12,116 bases of DNA, from assembly GCA_903949225.1 (NCBI GenBank), contig CAJAYZ010000114.1:1-12116 (forward strand). Reading direction: 5' to 3'. The notes below the pieces were generated by a model. That model ran no database searches and was not told where the DNA came from. It saw only the letters and a program-made list of their open reading frames with translations. Shown piece after piece: positions 1 through 7,262 of the stretch; positions within the stretch are counted from its first letter, which is position 1; every line of letters begins with the position of its first letter. A program made the position numbers and the translations under genes. The DNA comes from an uncultured Planctomycetaceae bacterium (GTDB lineage Bacteria; Planctomycetota; Planctomycetia; Pirellulales; UBA1268).

Positions 1-55
1 GGATGCCCTCCGCGAACGTCCGGCGACGGGACGCGGGCGACCCCGAAGCTGCCAC
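1..55. repeat. Right-end fragment of a dispersed inverted-repeat element (copy 1)
   Basis: This stretch closely matches the right end of the element at about 5459-5510. Shared blocks include GCGAACGTCCGGCGA and GGGCGACCC followed by TGAAG/CGAAG, with only scattered mismatches between them. In copy 2 this segment is the right terminal inverted repeat. Here the window edge cuts off the left part, so completeness cannot be judged. It lies upstream of the histidine kinase gene. I see no reading frame in it that resembles a protein family. Confidence 0.6.
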
Positions 56-166
56 AGCGGCAAGCACAACGCCCCGTCCGTGTCGCCAAGCGCTCCCGGG
101 ACCCCGAAGCATCGCTCGAGCCAGACCCTGGATCCCACCGCCGTTCACCGCAGTAAGATTTGAACT

Positions 167-191
167 GACGCGGCCGTTGATGCGCCGCGTC
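167..191 (+). other. Perfect 8-bp stem-loop upstream of the histidine kinase gene
   Basis: GACGCGGC at 167-174 is exactly complementary to GCCGCGTC at 184-191, with a 9-nt loop. It ends 23 nt before the kinase ATG, so it would lie in the mRNA leader or be a protein-binding dyad. There is no T-tract, so it is not a typical intrinsic terminator. No convincing -35/-10 pair or Shine-Dalgarno site was found between 56 and 214. Function unknown. Confidence 0.4.
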
Positions 192-214
192 GCACTCCCA
201 CCCCGAGCCGATCG

Positions 215-1645
215 ATGCCCCTTCCCCAGCGCCGTTCGTCGCTCCGTCGCCAACTGGTCCTACCAGTGGTGGGGCTGCTGTTGGCCGGGGTGCTCGCGAA
301 TGTCGCCTTCGCCTCGTGGCTCGCCGCACGGCGGGCCGCCGACGTCGCCCGGCAGCGCGAGCGGCAGGTGGTCGAGACGCTCGCCGCCTCGCGCGTCACC
401 CTCACGCTCCCGGTCCTCGAGACCCTCGCCCGCCTCACCGACAGCCGGTTCGTGGTCTGGAATCCCGTCGACGGCTCGCTCGGTGCAACGACGCTCGGGC
501 CCGGGGATCGCGATGAGCTCTCGGCCTCCGGTGTTGCCGCGGCGCTCGAGCGTGGCACGACGACGCTCAGCGGCCAGGCGTTCCGGGTGGCGACGGTGCG
601 ATCAGGGAGCGTGCGGCCGGAGACGGTCGTCGTGCTCACGCCGCGCCGGTCAATAGCCTCGCTCGCCCTCGAATCGTCGTGGCCGCAACTCGCCGTCGCC
701 GCGATCACGCTTGTGTTCCTTGTGCCCGCGGCGCTTGCGGCCACCGGCCGGCTCTCCCGCCGCATCGGCTCCGTCGAACGCCGGGTTGCTGCGATCGCCG
801 CCGGGGATTTTGGAGCGGGGGGCATCGACGAAGGCCAGGAAGACGACAGACCAGCACCGATCGACGATGAAATCGGTCGGCTCCACCGCGGTGTGGAGCG
901 GATGAGCGGGCAACTCGGCCAGCTCCGGGCCCGCCTCCTCGCCGGCGAGCGCGAGCGGCTCCTCGGCCAGCTCGCCGCCGGGTTTGCCCACGAGCTTCGC
1001 AATGCCGTCACCGGCGCGCGACTCGCCATCGATCTCCACCGCAGCCGCTGTTTGCAATCGACCGCCGATGGAAGCCTCGGCGTGGCGATCAAACAGCTTG
1101 CGGTCGTCGAGGAGGAAGTCCGCGGCCTGCTCGCCCTCGGGAAGCGCACCGAGTCGGTGCCAGAGCCACTCGCCATCGACAAGGTGTTCACCGAGGTGGC
1201 CGACCTCGTCTCGCCGCGCTGTCAGCATGGCGGAACGACGCTCGACGTCGAGACGCCGACCGGGATCTCGCTCGTCGCCCGGCGCGACAGCCTCCGGGCG
1301 GCCCTGCTCAACCTCGTCGTCAATGCGATCGACGCGGCCGGACGCGGGGGGACGGTTCGCCTCGAGACCCGCGCCTCAGGAAATGACGTGCGGATTTCCG
1401 TCACTGACACAGGCCCCGGTCCTCCGGAGCATCTCCAGGCTACGCTTGCCGAACCGTTCGTCACTGGAAAGCCTGAGGGGATCGGCCTCGGGCTGGCGAT
1501 CGTCACGGCGGTGGCCGAAGAACATGGTGGCAGGCTCGAATGGGGGAGAGCCGACGACCGCACCCGGTTCACGATTGTCCTTCCCGCCGGTGCGATGTCG
1601 CCCGCCTCTCACGGTCACCATTCCAAGGCCACCATCAGCCCATGA
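215..1645 (+). CDS. Membrane sensor histidine kinase
   Basis: This 476-residue kinase should autophosphorylate on histidine and pass the phosphate to the response regulator encoded next. A first hydrophobic helix (about residues 14-36) and a second (about 157-179) bracket a roughly 120-residue sensor region that faces the periplasm if topology is standard. A HAMP-like linker follows (about 180-240). The H-box is FAHELRN with phospho-acceptor H259; the usual following Pro is Ala (HELRNAV). The ATP-binding domain shows the N-box NLVVNAIDAAG (N370), the G1 box DTGPGP (D398) and the G2 box GIGLGLAIV (422-430). The sensor region has no domain I recognise, so the signal is unknown. The stop codon overlaps the regulator start by 4 nt (ATGA), which implies one operon and coupled translation. 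The ATG has no clear Shine-Dalgarno site; it is chosen because it gives a short cytoplasmic N-terminus before the first helix. Confidence 0.93.
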   Translation: MPLPQRRSSLRRQLVLPVVGLLLAGVLANVAFASWLAARRAADVARQRERQVVETLAASRVTLTLPVLETLARLTDSRFVVWNPVDGSLGATTLGPGDRDELSASGVAAALERGTTTLSGQAFRVATVRSGSVRPETVVVLTPRRSIASLALESSWPQLAVAAITLVFLVPAALAATGRLSRRIGSVERRVAAIAAGDFGAGGIDEGQEDDRPAPIDDEIGRLHRGVERMSGQLGQLRARLLAGERERLLGQLAAGFAHELRNAVTGARLAIDLHRSRCLQSTADGSLGVAIKQLAVVEEEVRGLLALGKRTESVPEPLAIDKVFTEVADLVSPRCQHGGTTLDVETPTGISLVARRDSLRAALLNLVVNAIDAAGRGGTVRLETRASGNDVRISVTDTGPGPPEHLQATLAEPFVTGKPEGIGLGLAIVTAVAEEHGGRLEWGRADDRTRFTIVLPAGAMSPASHGHHSKATISP

Positions 1646-3051
1646 GCCGCATTCTCATCGTCGATGACGAGCCCGCGATCGGCTGGAGCCTCGGTGAGCT
1701 CCTCGACGATCGGGGCCATGCTGTGAAGACCGCCGCGAGCGCCGAGGAAGCGATCGAGATCTGCCGGCAATTTCCCCCTGAGCTCATCCTCCTCGATGTC
1801 CGCCTCCCCGGCCGCGACGGGCTCTCGGCGATTCCCGATTTTCGGGCGCTCGCAGCCACAGCCCCGATCGTCGTCATGACGGCCTTCGGCGATCTCGACA
1901 CGGCCGTCCGGGCCGTCGAGGCTGGCGCCGCCGAGTATCTCGTCAAGCCGTTCGATTCGGCGCAGGTGACAACGATTGTCGATCGGCTCCTCGAGCGGGG
2001 AATCGCGGCCGCGGTGTCGGCCCCACCCCCCGGCGGCCTTGTCGGCAGTTCCGGCGTCATGCAACGCGTGTTCGCGCGGGTGGCGCTAGCCGCCTCGAGT
2101 GAGTTGCCGGTGCTCATCACCGGCGCCACCGGCACCGGCAAGGAGCTCGCCGCCCGAGCCATCCATGTCCACTCGGCGAGGCGCTCAGGGCCATTCGTCG
2201 CCGTGAACCTCGCCGCCCTGTCGCCGGCGCTCGTCGAAGCGGAGCTCTTCGGCCAGGCAAAGGGGGCCTTCAGCGGCGCGACGGCGCGCGACGGCCTGTT
2301 TGCGAGCGCCGATCGCGGCGTGCTCTTTCTCGACGAGGTGGGGGATGCGGCGGCGGAGGTCCAGGCCAGGCTGCTCCGCGTGCTCGACGCGCGGGAGATT
2401 CTTCCGGTCGGCGCGTCGGCGCCGCGCCGAGTCGACATCCGCGTCATCGCCGCCACCAATCGCGATCTGGTGGCCGACGTCGCTGCCGGCCGGTTCCGAG
2501 CCGATCTGCTCCACCGTCTCCGCGTCTTCACCATCGAGATGCCGCCACTCTCCGCGCGGCTCGACGACATTCCCGCACTTGTGGCCCACTTTCTCTCCGG
2601 CAGCCCTGGCTGCGGCCCGCTCCAAGCGGCCTCCGACGACTTTCTCGACGCGGTGCTGGCCCGCCCGTGGCCGGGGAACGTCCGCGAACTCAAGGCCGCG
2701 GTCGACGTGGCCGCCGTGATCGCCCGCGGCGGCACGCTCCGCCCCGAACATCTTCCGCCGCCGCTCCCCGGTGCCGCAGGAGCCGCCATCGCGGAGGGCA
2801 CCAAAGCCTCGGCCACCGACAGCGTGGCCACCGCCGAGGCCCGCCTCGAGCGGGCGATCCGCGATTGGGTGGCGGCGCAGCTCGGTGCCAAACAGCCGCG
2901 CGAGGGATGGATCCACGAGGATTTCCTCAAAGCGGCGGAGGCGACGCTGATCGACGAAGCGCTCGCCCGCACCGCCGGCAACCGCACCGCCGCCGCCAAG
3001 CTCCTCGGCCTCGATCGCTCCACCCTCCGCGGCAAACTGCCGCGGGGGTGA
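1642..3051 (+). CDS. NtrC-family sigma-54-dependent response regulator
   Basis: This 469-residue protein has three domains. The receiver domain (about 1-120) has the acidic pair D8/D9, phospho-acceptor D52 in LLDVRLPG, T80 and K102. The AAA+ sigma-54 interaction domain (about 132-365) shows Walker A GATGTGKE (161-168), the loop GAFSGA (208-213, usually GAFTGA), Walker B VLFLDE (227-232), the arginine-finger segment FRADLLHRL (285-293) and RPWPGNVREL (341-350). A Fis-type helix-turn-helix closes the protein (about 434-467, GNRTAAAKLLGLDRSTL). Phosphorylated dimers should assemble into an ATPase ring that opens sigma-54 promoter complexes. The start at 1642 is chosen because it begins directly with the receiver strand MSRILIVDDE and overlaps the kinase stop; an in-frame ATG at 1540 lies inside the kinase gene and would add 34 unrelated residues. 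Target genes cannot be named from the window. Confidence 0.94.
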   Translation: MSRILIVDDEPAIGWSLGELLDDRGHAVKTAASAEEAIEICRQFPPELILLDVRLPGRDGLSAIPDFRALAATAPIVVMTAFGDLDTAVRAVEAGAAEYLVKPFDSAQVTTIVDRLLERGIAAAVSAPPPGGLVGSSGVMQRVFARVALAASSELPVLITGATGTGKELAARAIHVHSARRSGPFVAVNLAALSPALVEAELFGQAKGAFSGATARDGLFASADRGVLFLDEVGDAAAEVQARLLRVLDAREILPVGASAPRRVDIRVIAATNRDLVADVAAGRFRADLLHRLRVFTIEMPPLSARLDDIPALVAHFLSGSPGCGPLQAASDDFLDAVLARPWPGNVRELKAAVDVAAVIARGGTLRPEHLPPPLPGAAGAAIAEGTKASATDSVATAEARLERAIRDWVAAQLGAKQPREGWIHEDFLKAAEATLIDEALARTAGNRTAAAKLLGLDRSTLRGKLPRG

Positions 3052-3178
3052 AGAGGCTGTGAATCCACCGCCGGCCCGATCGCGCGAGTGGATCGCGATT
3101 GGCCTGCCATGGAACGCCCGTTCCGAAAGGTCGTCGGCCAACGGCGGGCCGCACGCCTTGCCGTCGGAAACCTGTGGC

Positions 3179-3712
3179 CTACCGCGGAGGCTCCTGGCCT
3201 GCGCCTGGAATCGACCCGATTGGCAGAAACATCGGCCGTGACGCCGGACGGCTGGGCAGAGCCCCGGCCTCGACAACCAACTCGAAAAACCCGAGGCGCG
3301 CGTAGAACCGAAGCGCCTCGGGGAGCGCATCCACCACCACGCCGACGCACCCAAACCGGCGCGCCATCTCCCGGGCCATTTCCAGGGCGAACCGCACGAG
3401 CCGGGAGCCTATTCCCTGTTCCTGGTCGGTCGAGGAGACGGCCAGCCTTGCCAGACGCAGAATCGGCAGCGGATAGGCCGGCAACCGCTGTCGCTCACGA
3501 CGCGGCAGGCGGTCAATCACCATCGATCCCGGCGCGATCGTGACATAGCCAACGACACGGCCGGCGGTCGACGCCACGTAGGTCACGCCGACGTGGAGAC
3601 GGAACTGGTTTTGCCCCGCGTAATTCCGAAAGAATCGGTCGAGCTCGACATCTCCCGATGAAAACGACGACCGATCGTCATCCGGCCGCAGTGGCCGGAT
3701 TTCAATCTCCAT
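3179..3712 (-). CDS. GNAT acetyltransferase toxin (TacT-like) of a type II toxin-antitoxin pair
   Basis: This 177-residue GNAT-fold protein has the hallmarks of acetyltransferase toxins: an N-terminal LDRFFRNYAGQNQFR segment (24-38) followed by TYVAS, an acetyl-CoA loop QEQGIG (97-102, pattern QxxGxG), and FYARLGF (136-142) whose Y137 is the likely general acid. Family knowledge: TacT-like enzymes acetylate the amino group of aminoacyl-tRNAs and stop translation. That this protein shares the substrate is inference. Its ATG lies inside the last codons of the antitoxin gene (11-nt overlap), so translation is probably coupled. The length fits the family and all key motifs are intact. The end faces the response regulator gene convergently; the 127-nt gap shows a short GGAAC/GTTCC hairpin at 3111-3124 but no T-tract terminator. 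A non-toxic GNAT is the alternative, but the upstream ribbon-helix-helix partner argues against it. Confidence 0.85.
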   Translation of the reverse strand: MEIEIRPLRPDDDRSSFSSGDVELDRFFRNYAGQNQFRLHVGVTYVASTAGRVVGYVTIAPGSMVIDRLPRRERQRLPAYPLPILRLARLAVSSTDQEQGIGSRLVRFALEMAREMARRFGCVGVVVDALPEALRFYARLGFFELVVEAGALPSRPASRPMFLPIGSIPGAGQEPPR

Positions 3713-3974
3713 CGAAGAGTGTCTTCATGGCGGGCGTCGGCGGATCTGGCCGCTCGATCCGCCGAACCAAGTCCGCGCCGACCTCGCGAGAAAGCTCGAT
3801 CACAGGAGGCACAACGACATCGGCCGGCAACTCCTCGAGCGCGGCGAGGTGATGAAGAATGGCCGTTTCGATGAGGTGGGATTTCTTGACGCCGTGCTGC
3901 CTCGCGAACCGCTCCAGCCGCTCCCGCGTCGTGTCGGCAATGACGGCGGAAACCTGCGATACACCGGTTGCCAT
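3702..3974 (-). CDS. Ribbon-helix-helix antitoxin (TacA/DUF1778-like)
   Basis: This 90-residue protein has a basic N-terminal ribbon-helix-helix region (about 7-48) in the order strand, helix RERLERFARQHG, turn VKKS, helix HLIETAILHHLAAL. The proline- and acid-rich C-terminus (about 49-90) is the kind of tail that wraps and blocks the toxin. It should neutralise the downstream GNAT toxin and, as a dimer, repress its own promoter. A strong Shine-Dalgarno site (AGGAG, 6 nt before ATG) fixes the start. A 20-bp palindrome on the -10 box upstream is the likely operator. The first gene of such operons is usually the antitoxin, as here. The sequence is short and the family diverse, so the DUF1778 label is less certain than the antitoxin role. 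Confidence 0.85.
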   Translation of the reverse strand: MATGVSQVSAVIADTTRERLERFARQHGVKKSHLIETAILHHLAALEELPADVVVPPVIELSREVGADLVRRIERPDPPTPAMKTLFDGD

Positions 3975-3980
3975 GACTCA

Positions 3981-3985
3981 CTCCT
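3981..3985 (-). promoter_or_regulatory. Shine-Dalgarno site of the antitoxin gene
   Basis: On the minus strand this reads AGGAG, 6 nt before the ATG at 3974. It is one of the strongest ribosome binding sites in the window, where several genes have none. It supports high antitoxin translation relative to the toxin, whose start has no separate site. Confidence 0.75.
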
Positions 3986-4024
3986 AAGGCCGAATGTGCC
4001 CAGGTCGGACGCGGTCCAGCACCC

Positions 4025-4044
4025 ATTCTACGAAAACGTAGAAT
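4025..4044. promoter_or_regulatory. Palindromic operator for antitoxin autorepression
   Basis: ATTCTACG (4025-4032) and CGTAGAAT (4037-4044) form a perfect 8-bp inverted repeat around AAAA. It covers the whole -10 box and half of the spacer of the operon promoter, so a bound ribbon-helix-helix protein would block polymerase. It is AT-rich compared with its surroundings. Ribbon-helix-helix antitoxins usually bind such short dyads in their own promoters. Binding here is inference. Confidence 0.65.
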
Positions 4045-4053
4045 CTCCGGCAA
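4025..4053 (-). promoter_or_regulatory. Sigma-70-type promoter of the toxin-antitoxin operon
   Basis: On the minus strand a -35-like TTGCCG (4048-4053, 4 of 6 to consensus) is separated by exactly 17 nt from a -10-like TAGAAT (4025-4030, 5 of 6). The predicted start of transcription, about 7 nt past the -10, leaves a leader of roughly 45 nt before the antitoxin ATG. The spacing and position fit well. No transcription data support it. Confidence 0.6.
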
Positions 4054-4210
4054 CGAGGGATGGCGGCACGACGCCGCAGCGCGGCGAATCGTTCGCCGGG
4101 AAGGGGGAAAGTTCCGCCGCCTTAGGCATTTCCCTGGCGCACCGCCGATGATGGGAGATGTTCGGCTCCCGGTGGTTTTCTTCTCCTCTGGCGCATGGCC
4201 TGCCTCCATC

Positions 4211-5275
4211 ATGCCCCGCACCGTCCCCCACGATCGTTGCCCCGCGCGGGCCTTCACGCTCGTCGAACTGCTCGTCGTCATCGCCATCATCGGCATGCTC
4301 GTCGGGCTGTTGCTACCGGCGGTGCAGGCCGCGCGCGAGGCGGGCCGGCGGTCGAGCTGCCAGAACAACATTCGCCAACTCGCGCTCGCGGTGCACTCCT
4401 TCGAGGGCGCGAGGCGACACTTTCCCCCGAGCCTGCTCCACACCCCCGGCACGACTTTCCAGTCGAACAACGGCTCGTGGGGAATCCTCGGCCGCACGCT
4501 CCCCTTCATCGAGGAGGCCGCCGCGGCCGTGCAGATCGACCTCGAGAAGCCCTGGGATCAGCCCCCCAACAGCACCACCGGCGTTCCTCTCATCCGGATT
4601 CCAGTCTTCGTTTGCCCCAGCGAGCCGAACGACATGCCGCGGCTCAAGAACGGCCTCCAGTACGTCCGGCCGCTGAACTACGGCTTCAACTTCGGCACCT
4701 GGCTCGTCTACGACCCGGCCACAGGCAACGGCGGCGACGGATCGTTCCACCCGAACTCGCGTTTGAAAGCGGGCGCGTTCGTTGACGGCTTGAGCAAGAC
4801 ACTCTGCGCAGCCGAGGTAAAGGCCTTCACCCCCTACGTGCGCAACGCTGCCGATCCCGGGGCTGCCTTTCCGCCGTCGTCGCCTCCCGGATCCGCCGCA
4901 CAGGTGGCCGCGCTCGCCGGCGGCGGCCCCTCCGACCCAAAGCTCGGTCCGACGAAGAACGACTGCACAGGCCATACCGAATGGCCTGACGGCCGCGTGC
5001 ACCACACCGGCTTCACGACCGTCCTTCCGCCGAACACGCGGGTGCCCCTCACGGTGGCCGGCATCGTCCACGACGTCGACTACAACTCCCGCCAGGAGGG
5101 CTCGAGCGCGACGGCGCGAACGTTCGCCGCAGTCACCGCGCGGAGTTATCACCGTGGCCTCGTCGGCACGGCGATGATGGATGGGTCTGTCCGCTCGATC
5201 GGCGACGACGTGGCCCCCGAGGTCTGGCGGGCCCTGGGCACGAGGGCCGGCGGCGAGACGGCCGAAACGCCGTGA
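4211..5275 (+). CDS. DUF1559 protein with type IV pseudopilin leader
   Basis: This 354-residue protein starts with a prepilin-type leader. Residues 1-14 are a short basic leader ending in Ala, cleavage is expected before F15 (RA/FTLVELLVV), E19 is the conserved E5 of the mature protein, and a hydrophobic helix follows (about 17-41). The DUF1559 body is shown by CQNNIRQLALAVHSFE (50-65) and PPS, and near the end by YHRGLVGTAMMDGSVRSI (313-330), matching the H-G-x-x-x-x-x-DGSVR signature. The family is secreted or surface-associated, of unknown biochemical role, and very abundant in Planctomycetes. The ATG at 4211 is preferred because it gives a 14-residue leader; an in-frame ATG at 4148 would add 21 residues rich in hydrophobics. 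Neither start has a Shine-Dalgarno site. It is transcribed away from the toxin-antitoxin operon, and no pilus assembly gene is nearby. Confidence 0.9.
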   Translation: MPRTVPHDRCPARAFTLVELLVVIAIIGMLVGLLLPAVQAAREAGRRSSCQNNIRQLALAVHSFEGARRHFPPSLLHTPGTTFQSNNGSWGILGRTLPFIEEAAAAVQIDLEKPWDQPPNSTTGVPLIRIPVFVCPSEPNDMPRLKNGLQYVRPLNYGFNFGTWLVYDPATGNGGDGSFHPNSRLKAGAFVDGLSKTLCAAEVKAFTPYVRNAADPGAAFPPSSPPGSAAQVAALAGGGPSDPKLGPTKNDCTGHTEWPDGRVHHTGFTTVLPPNTRVPLTVAGIVHDVDYNSRQEGSSATARTFAAVTARSYHRGLVGTAMMDGSVRSIGDDVAPEVWRALGTRAGGETAETP

Positions 5276-5364
5276 GCGCTGACTGAACTGGGGACGGTGA
5301 ACTGTTTGGCGCCGTGGCGGCAGCACGAAACCGCCGTAATAAAAGCGCAGCGCTCGACGCCTCT

Positions 5365-5510
5365 AGCGAGGGGTCGCCCGTGTTCCGAGAGCCGGCGTTG
5401 CCGGCCAGCGAAGCCATGGATGGCGAAGCGCAGGCGGCATCGAGTGAGCGGCGGCCATGGATGGCCGACGCGAACGTCCGGCGATGGGGCACGGGCGACC
5501 CTGAAGCCAC
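5365..5510. repeat. Dispersed element with terminal inverted repeats (copy 2, complete)
   Basis: The left end has GGGTCGCCCGTG (5371-5382) and the right end has its exact complement CACGGGCGACCC (5490-5501). Next to these, the ends also share GCCGG.CGTT, giving imperfect terminal inverted repeats of about 30 nt. Inside, GCCATGGATGGC occurs twice as a direct repeat (5413-5424 and 5454-5465) and is itself nearly self-complementary. The right end recurs at 1-55. At about 145 bp and without a coding region it could be a non-autonomous mobile element or a REP/BIME-like palindromic unit; no flanking target duplication could be defined. No transposase is in the window. Confidence 0.65.
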
Positions 5511-5700
5511 GTTTGACCCCGATCCCATCGATGCCCTCTTGGTGGCTTGCCTGTGAGTGGTCCATCGGCGGGGCCGGCAAAAGTTTCGTCGTTTCTCGGA
5601 GGACCTCGTCACTCCTCAAGCGTTCGCCGATCCCCGCCTCGCCTGCGCGGTGACAAGAACGCTGGACTTGAAACGCCGATTGGCCCCGACCGCTATCGCG

Positions 5701-5741
5701 AAAAAAAACCGGCCCGGCGGGAATCGCCCCGCCGGGCCGGT
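5701..5741 (-). terminator. Intrinsic terminator of the cytochrome c peroxidase gene
   Basis: A perfect 14-bp GC-rich stem (5708-5721 pairs with 5728-5741) with a 6-nt loop is followed, on the minus strand, by eight T residues (5701-5708 are A on the plus strand). It begins about 30 nt past the peroxidase stop codon. Hairpin plus T-tract is the textbook rho-independent form, and its orientation serves the minus-strand gene. Confidence 0.92.
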
Positions 5742-5772
5742 CTGGCATTCGTCGCGTGAGATCAGCGCCGGC

Positions 5773-7029
5773 TTACGGCTGCTCTGGCAGCCGGCCCGTC
5801 TCGACCGCCGGCGTCGGGCCGGTGCAGGCCCGCATGAAGGCCACGAGGTCGGCCTTCTCCTGATCGGTGAGCTTGAGCGGCTTGATCTTGTCGGAGAGGT
5901 TCGCGTTGGGATGGCCCCCCTTGTCGTACCACTCCACCACTTCCTCGAGCGTGGCCACTGACCCGTCGTGCATGTAGGGGGCAGTGAGAGCGACATTCCT
6001 CACCGTCGGCGTCTTGAAGGCCCCCTTGTCCTTCGGATCCTTGGAGACGACGAACCGGCCGAGATCGGGCTCGGCCTGGTCCATGCCGATGCCGAGGTTG
6101 TGGTACTTCTCGTCGGCGAGGTTCGCACCGACATGGCAGGCGGTGCAGTTCCCCTTCTCGGTGAAGAAGATGTCGCGGCCGCGCTTCGCCGATTCCGACA
6201 TCGCAAACGTCGCCGCCGCGGCCTTCGCCTCGGCGTACTTCTTCGCCAGATCTTCGTCTTCCTTGAGGTCGTCCTCGTCCATGGCGGCAAAGGGGCGGAG
6301 TTGCTCACCAAAGTCGTAGGGCGACGGGCCGGTGACGAGGACGCGCTCGAAGGCTGCGATCGCCTGGCCGACGGCATCGATCGAGACGCCACCGAAGATC
6401 TTCTTGAACTGCTTCTCGTAGACAGGAATGCTCTTGAGCCGCGCGACGGCCCCTTCGTGCGTGAAGCCCATCTCCCCAGGGTTGGCGATCGGGCCCACCG
6501 CCTGAGCCTCGAGCGAGTCGGCCCGGCCGTCCCAGAACTGCGCCCCGGAGAGGATGCGGTTGTAGGAGACTGGGGAATTGCGGCCACCGAGCTGATCGCG
6601 GATGCCGAGGCCGGTCTTCGTGTGGGCGCCGTAGCCCTGTGCGGGATCGTGGCAGCTGGCGCAGCTCACGGTGGCATCGAGCGAGAGGCGGGGATCGAAG
6701 TAGAGCTGACGGCCGAGTTCGATCTTGGCGCGGGTGAGCGGATTCTTGTCGAGGCCGGTGATCTGACCTGCCCCCTGCGAAAGTCCCAGCGGCAGCACCG
6801 GCTCGAGGACTGCCGAATTCTTCGGCTCGGCGAGCCAGCGGTCGATCTGCTCGGTCGTGATCGGACCGCTGCCGGGAACGCCGGCGGTGAGGGAGGCCTC
6901 GCCGAGGATCGCCGTCTCGGCGGTCGCCGATCCCGTGGCGATGCCAGCCACGAGGAGCCCCCCCAGGAGACCTTCGACGAATCGGGATCGCCCGCGTCGC
7001 GCGGTCGGGAACGATTGCAGCAGGCCCAT
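5773..7029 (-). CDS. Periplasmic di-haem cytochrome c peroxidase (CcpA/MauG family)
   Basis: This 418-residue precursor has a Sec signal peptide (basic n-region to about 17, hydrophobic core about 18-33, probable cleavage after ATA near 37). Two c-type haem sites, CASCH (123-127) and CTACH (295-299), bracket the family motifs RNSPVSYN (150-157) and FWDGR (165-169). A second-domain signature, APYMHDGSVATLEEVVEWY (350-368), follows. The family reduces hydrogen peroxide to water with electrons from small cytochromes in the periplasm; MauG-type oxidase activity cannot be excluded. A lysine- and acid-rich stretch at about 249-283 lies just before the second haem. The start at 7029 is chosen because GAGGAG lies 6 nt upstream and the protein then begins with a clean signal peptide; a longer in-frame start at 7113 would add 28 unrelated residues. 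It is monocistronic, with its own terminator. Confidence 0.93.
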   Translation of the reverse strand: MGLLQSFPTARRGRSRFVEGLLGGLLVAGIATGSATAETAILGEASLTAGVPGSGPITTEQIDRWLAEPKNSAVLEPVLPLGLSQGAGQITGLDKNPLTRAKIELGRQLYFDPRLSLDATVSCASCHDPAQGYGAHTKTGLGIRDQLGGRNSPVSYNRILSGAQFWDGRADSLEAQAVGPIANPGEMGFTHEGAVARLKSIPVYEKQFKKIFGGVSIDAVGQAIAAFERVLVTGPSPYDFGEQLRPFAAMDEDDLKEDEDLAKKYAEAKAAAATFAMSESAKRGRDIFFTEKGNCTACHVGANLADEKYHNLGIGMDQAEPDLGRFVVSKDPKDKGAFKTPTVRNVALTAPYMHDGSVATLEEVVEWYDKGGHPNANLSDKIKPLKLTDQEKADLVAFMRACTGPTPAVETGRLPEQP

Positions 7030-7035
7030 ACAAGA

Positions 7036-7041
7036 CTCCTC
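7036..7041 (-). promoter_or_regulatory. Shine-Dalgarno site of the peroxidase gene
   Basis: On the minus strand GAGGAG sits 6 nt before the ATG at 7029. It decides the start against the upstream in-frame ATG at 7113, which has no such site. Confidence 0.75.
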
Positions 7042-7262
7042 AAAGTTGAATGCGGCCCCGGCGGGCGTCCGCCTGCGGCGCCACAACGTCGGTCCAAGGC
7101 TTTCCATCGTCATCAGCGGCGAAACTGTTCAATTCTAACACCGCGGCCCCGGCGGGGGATTCCTCCGTCCCCCCGGGCAGGAAAACCGGGCGGTTTGGCG
7201 AACCGACCGGGGCCAGCCAGCCCCCGCCAGCCCGATTCCTTTCCTCCCCCAAGGCCCCCCCC

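Larger units (their letters stand above)
5276..5772. other. Gene-free interval between convergent genes
   Basis: This 497-nt stretch separates the DUF1559 gene (plus) from the peroxidase gene (minus), which point at each other. It holds a repeat element (about 5365-5510) and the peroxidase terminator (5701-5741). The open frames that cross it on both strands show no family motif and read through the repeat, so they are not called genes. Between 5513 and 5700 I see no recognisable signal. Confidence 0.6.

Noticed and set aside
145..1191. 348-codon minus-strand frame
   Set aside because: It is antisense to the histidine kinase and low in complexity, with no motif.
1635..3350. 571-codon minus-strand frame
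   Set aside because: It is antisense to the response regulator, is dominated by Arg, Ser and Ala, and shows no family motif.
5149..5748. Minus-strand frames over the DUF1559 end and the repeat element
   Set aside because: They read through the repeat and antisense to a real gene, with no motif or ribosome binding site. They are the kind of spurious hypothetical protein that repeats create.
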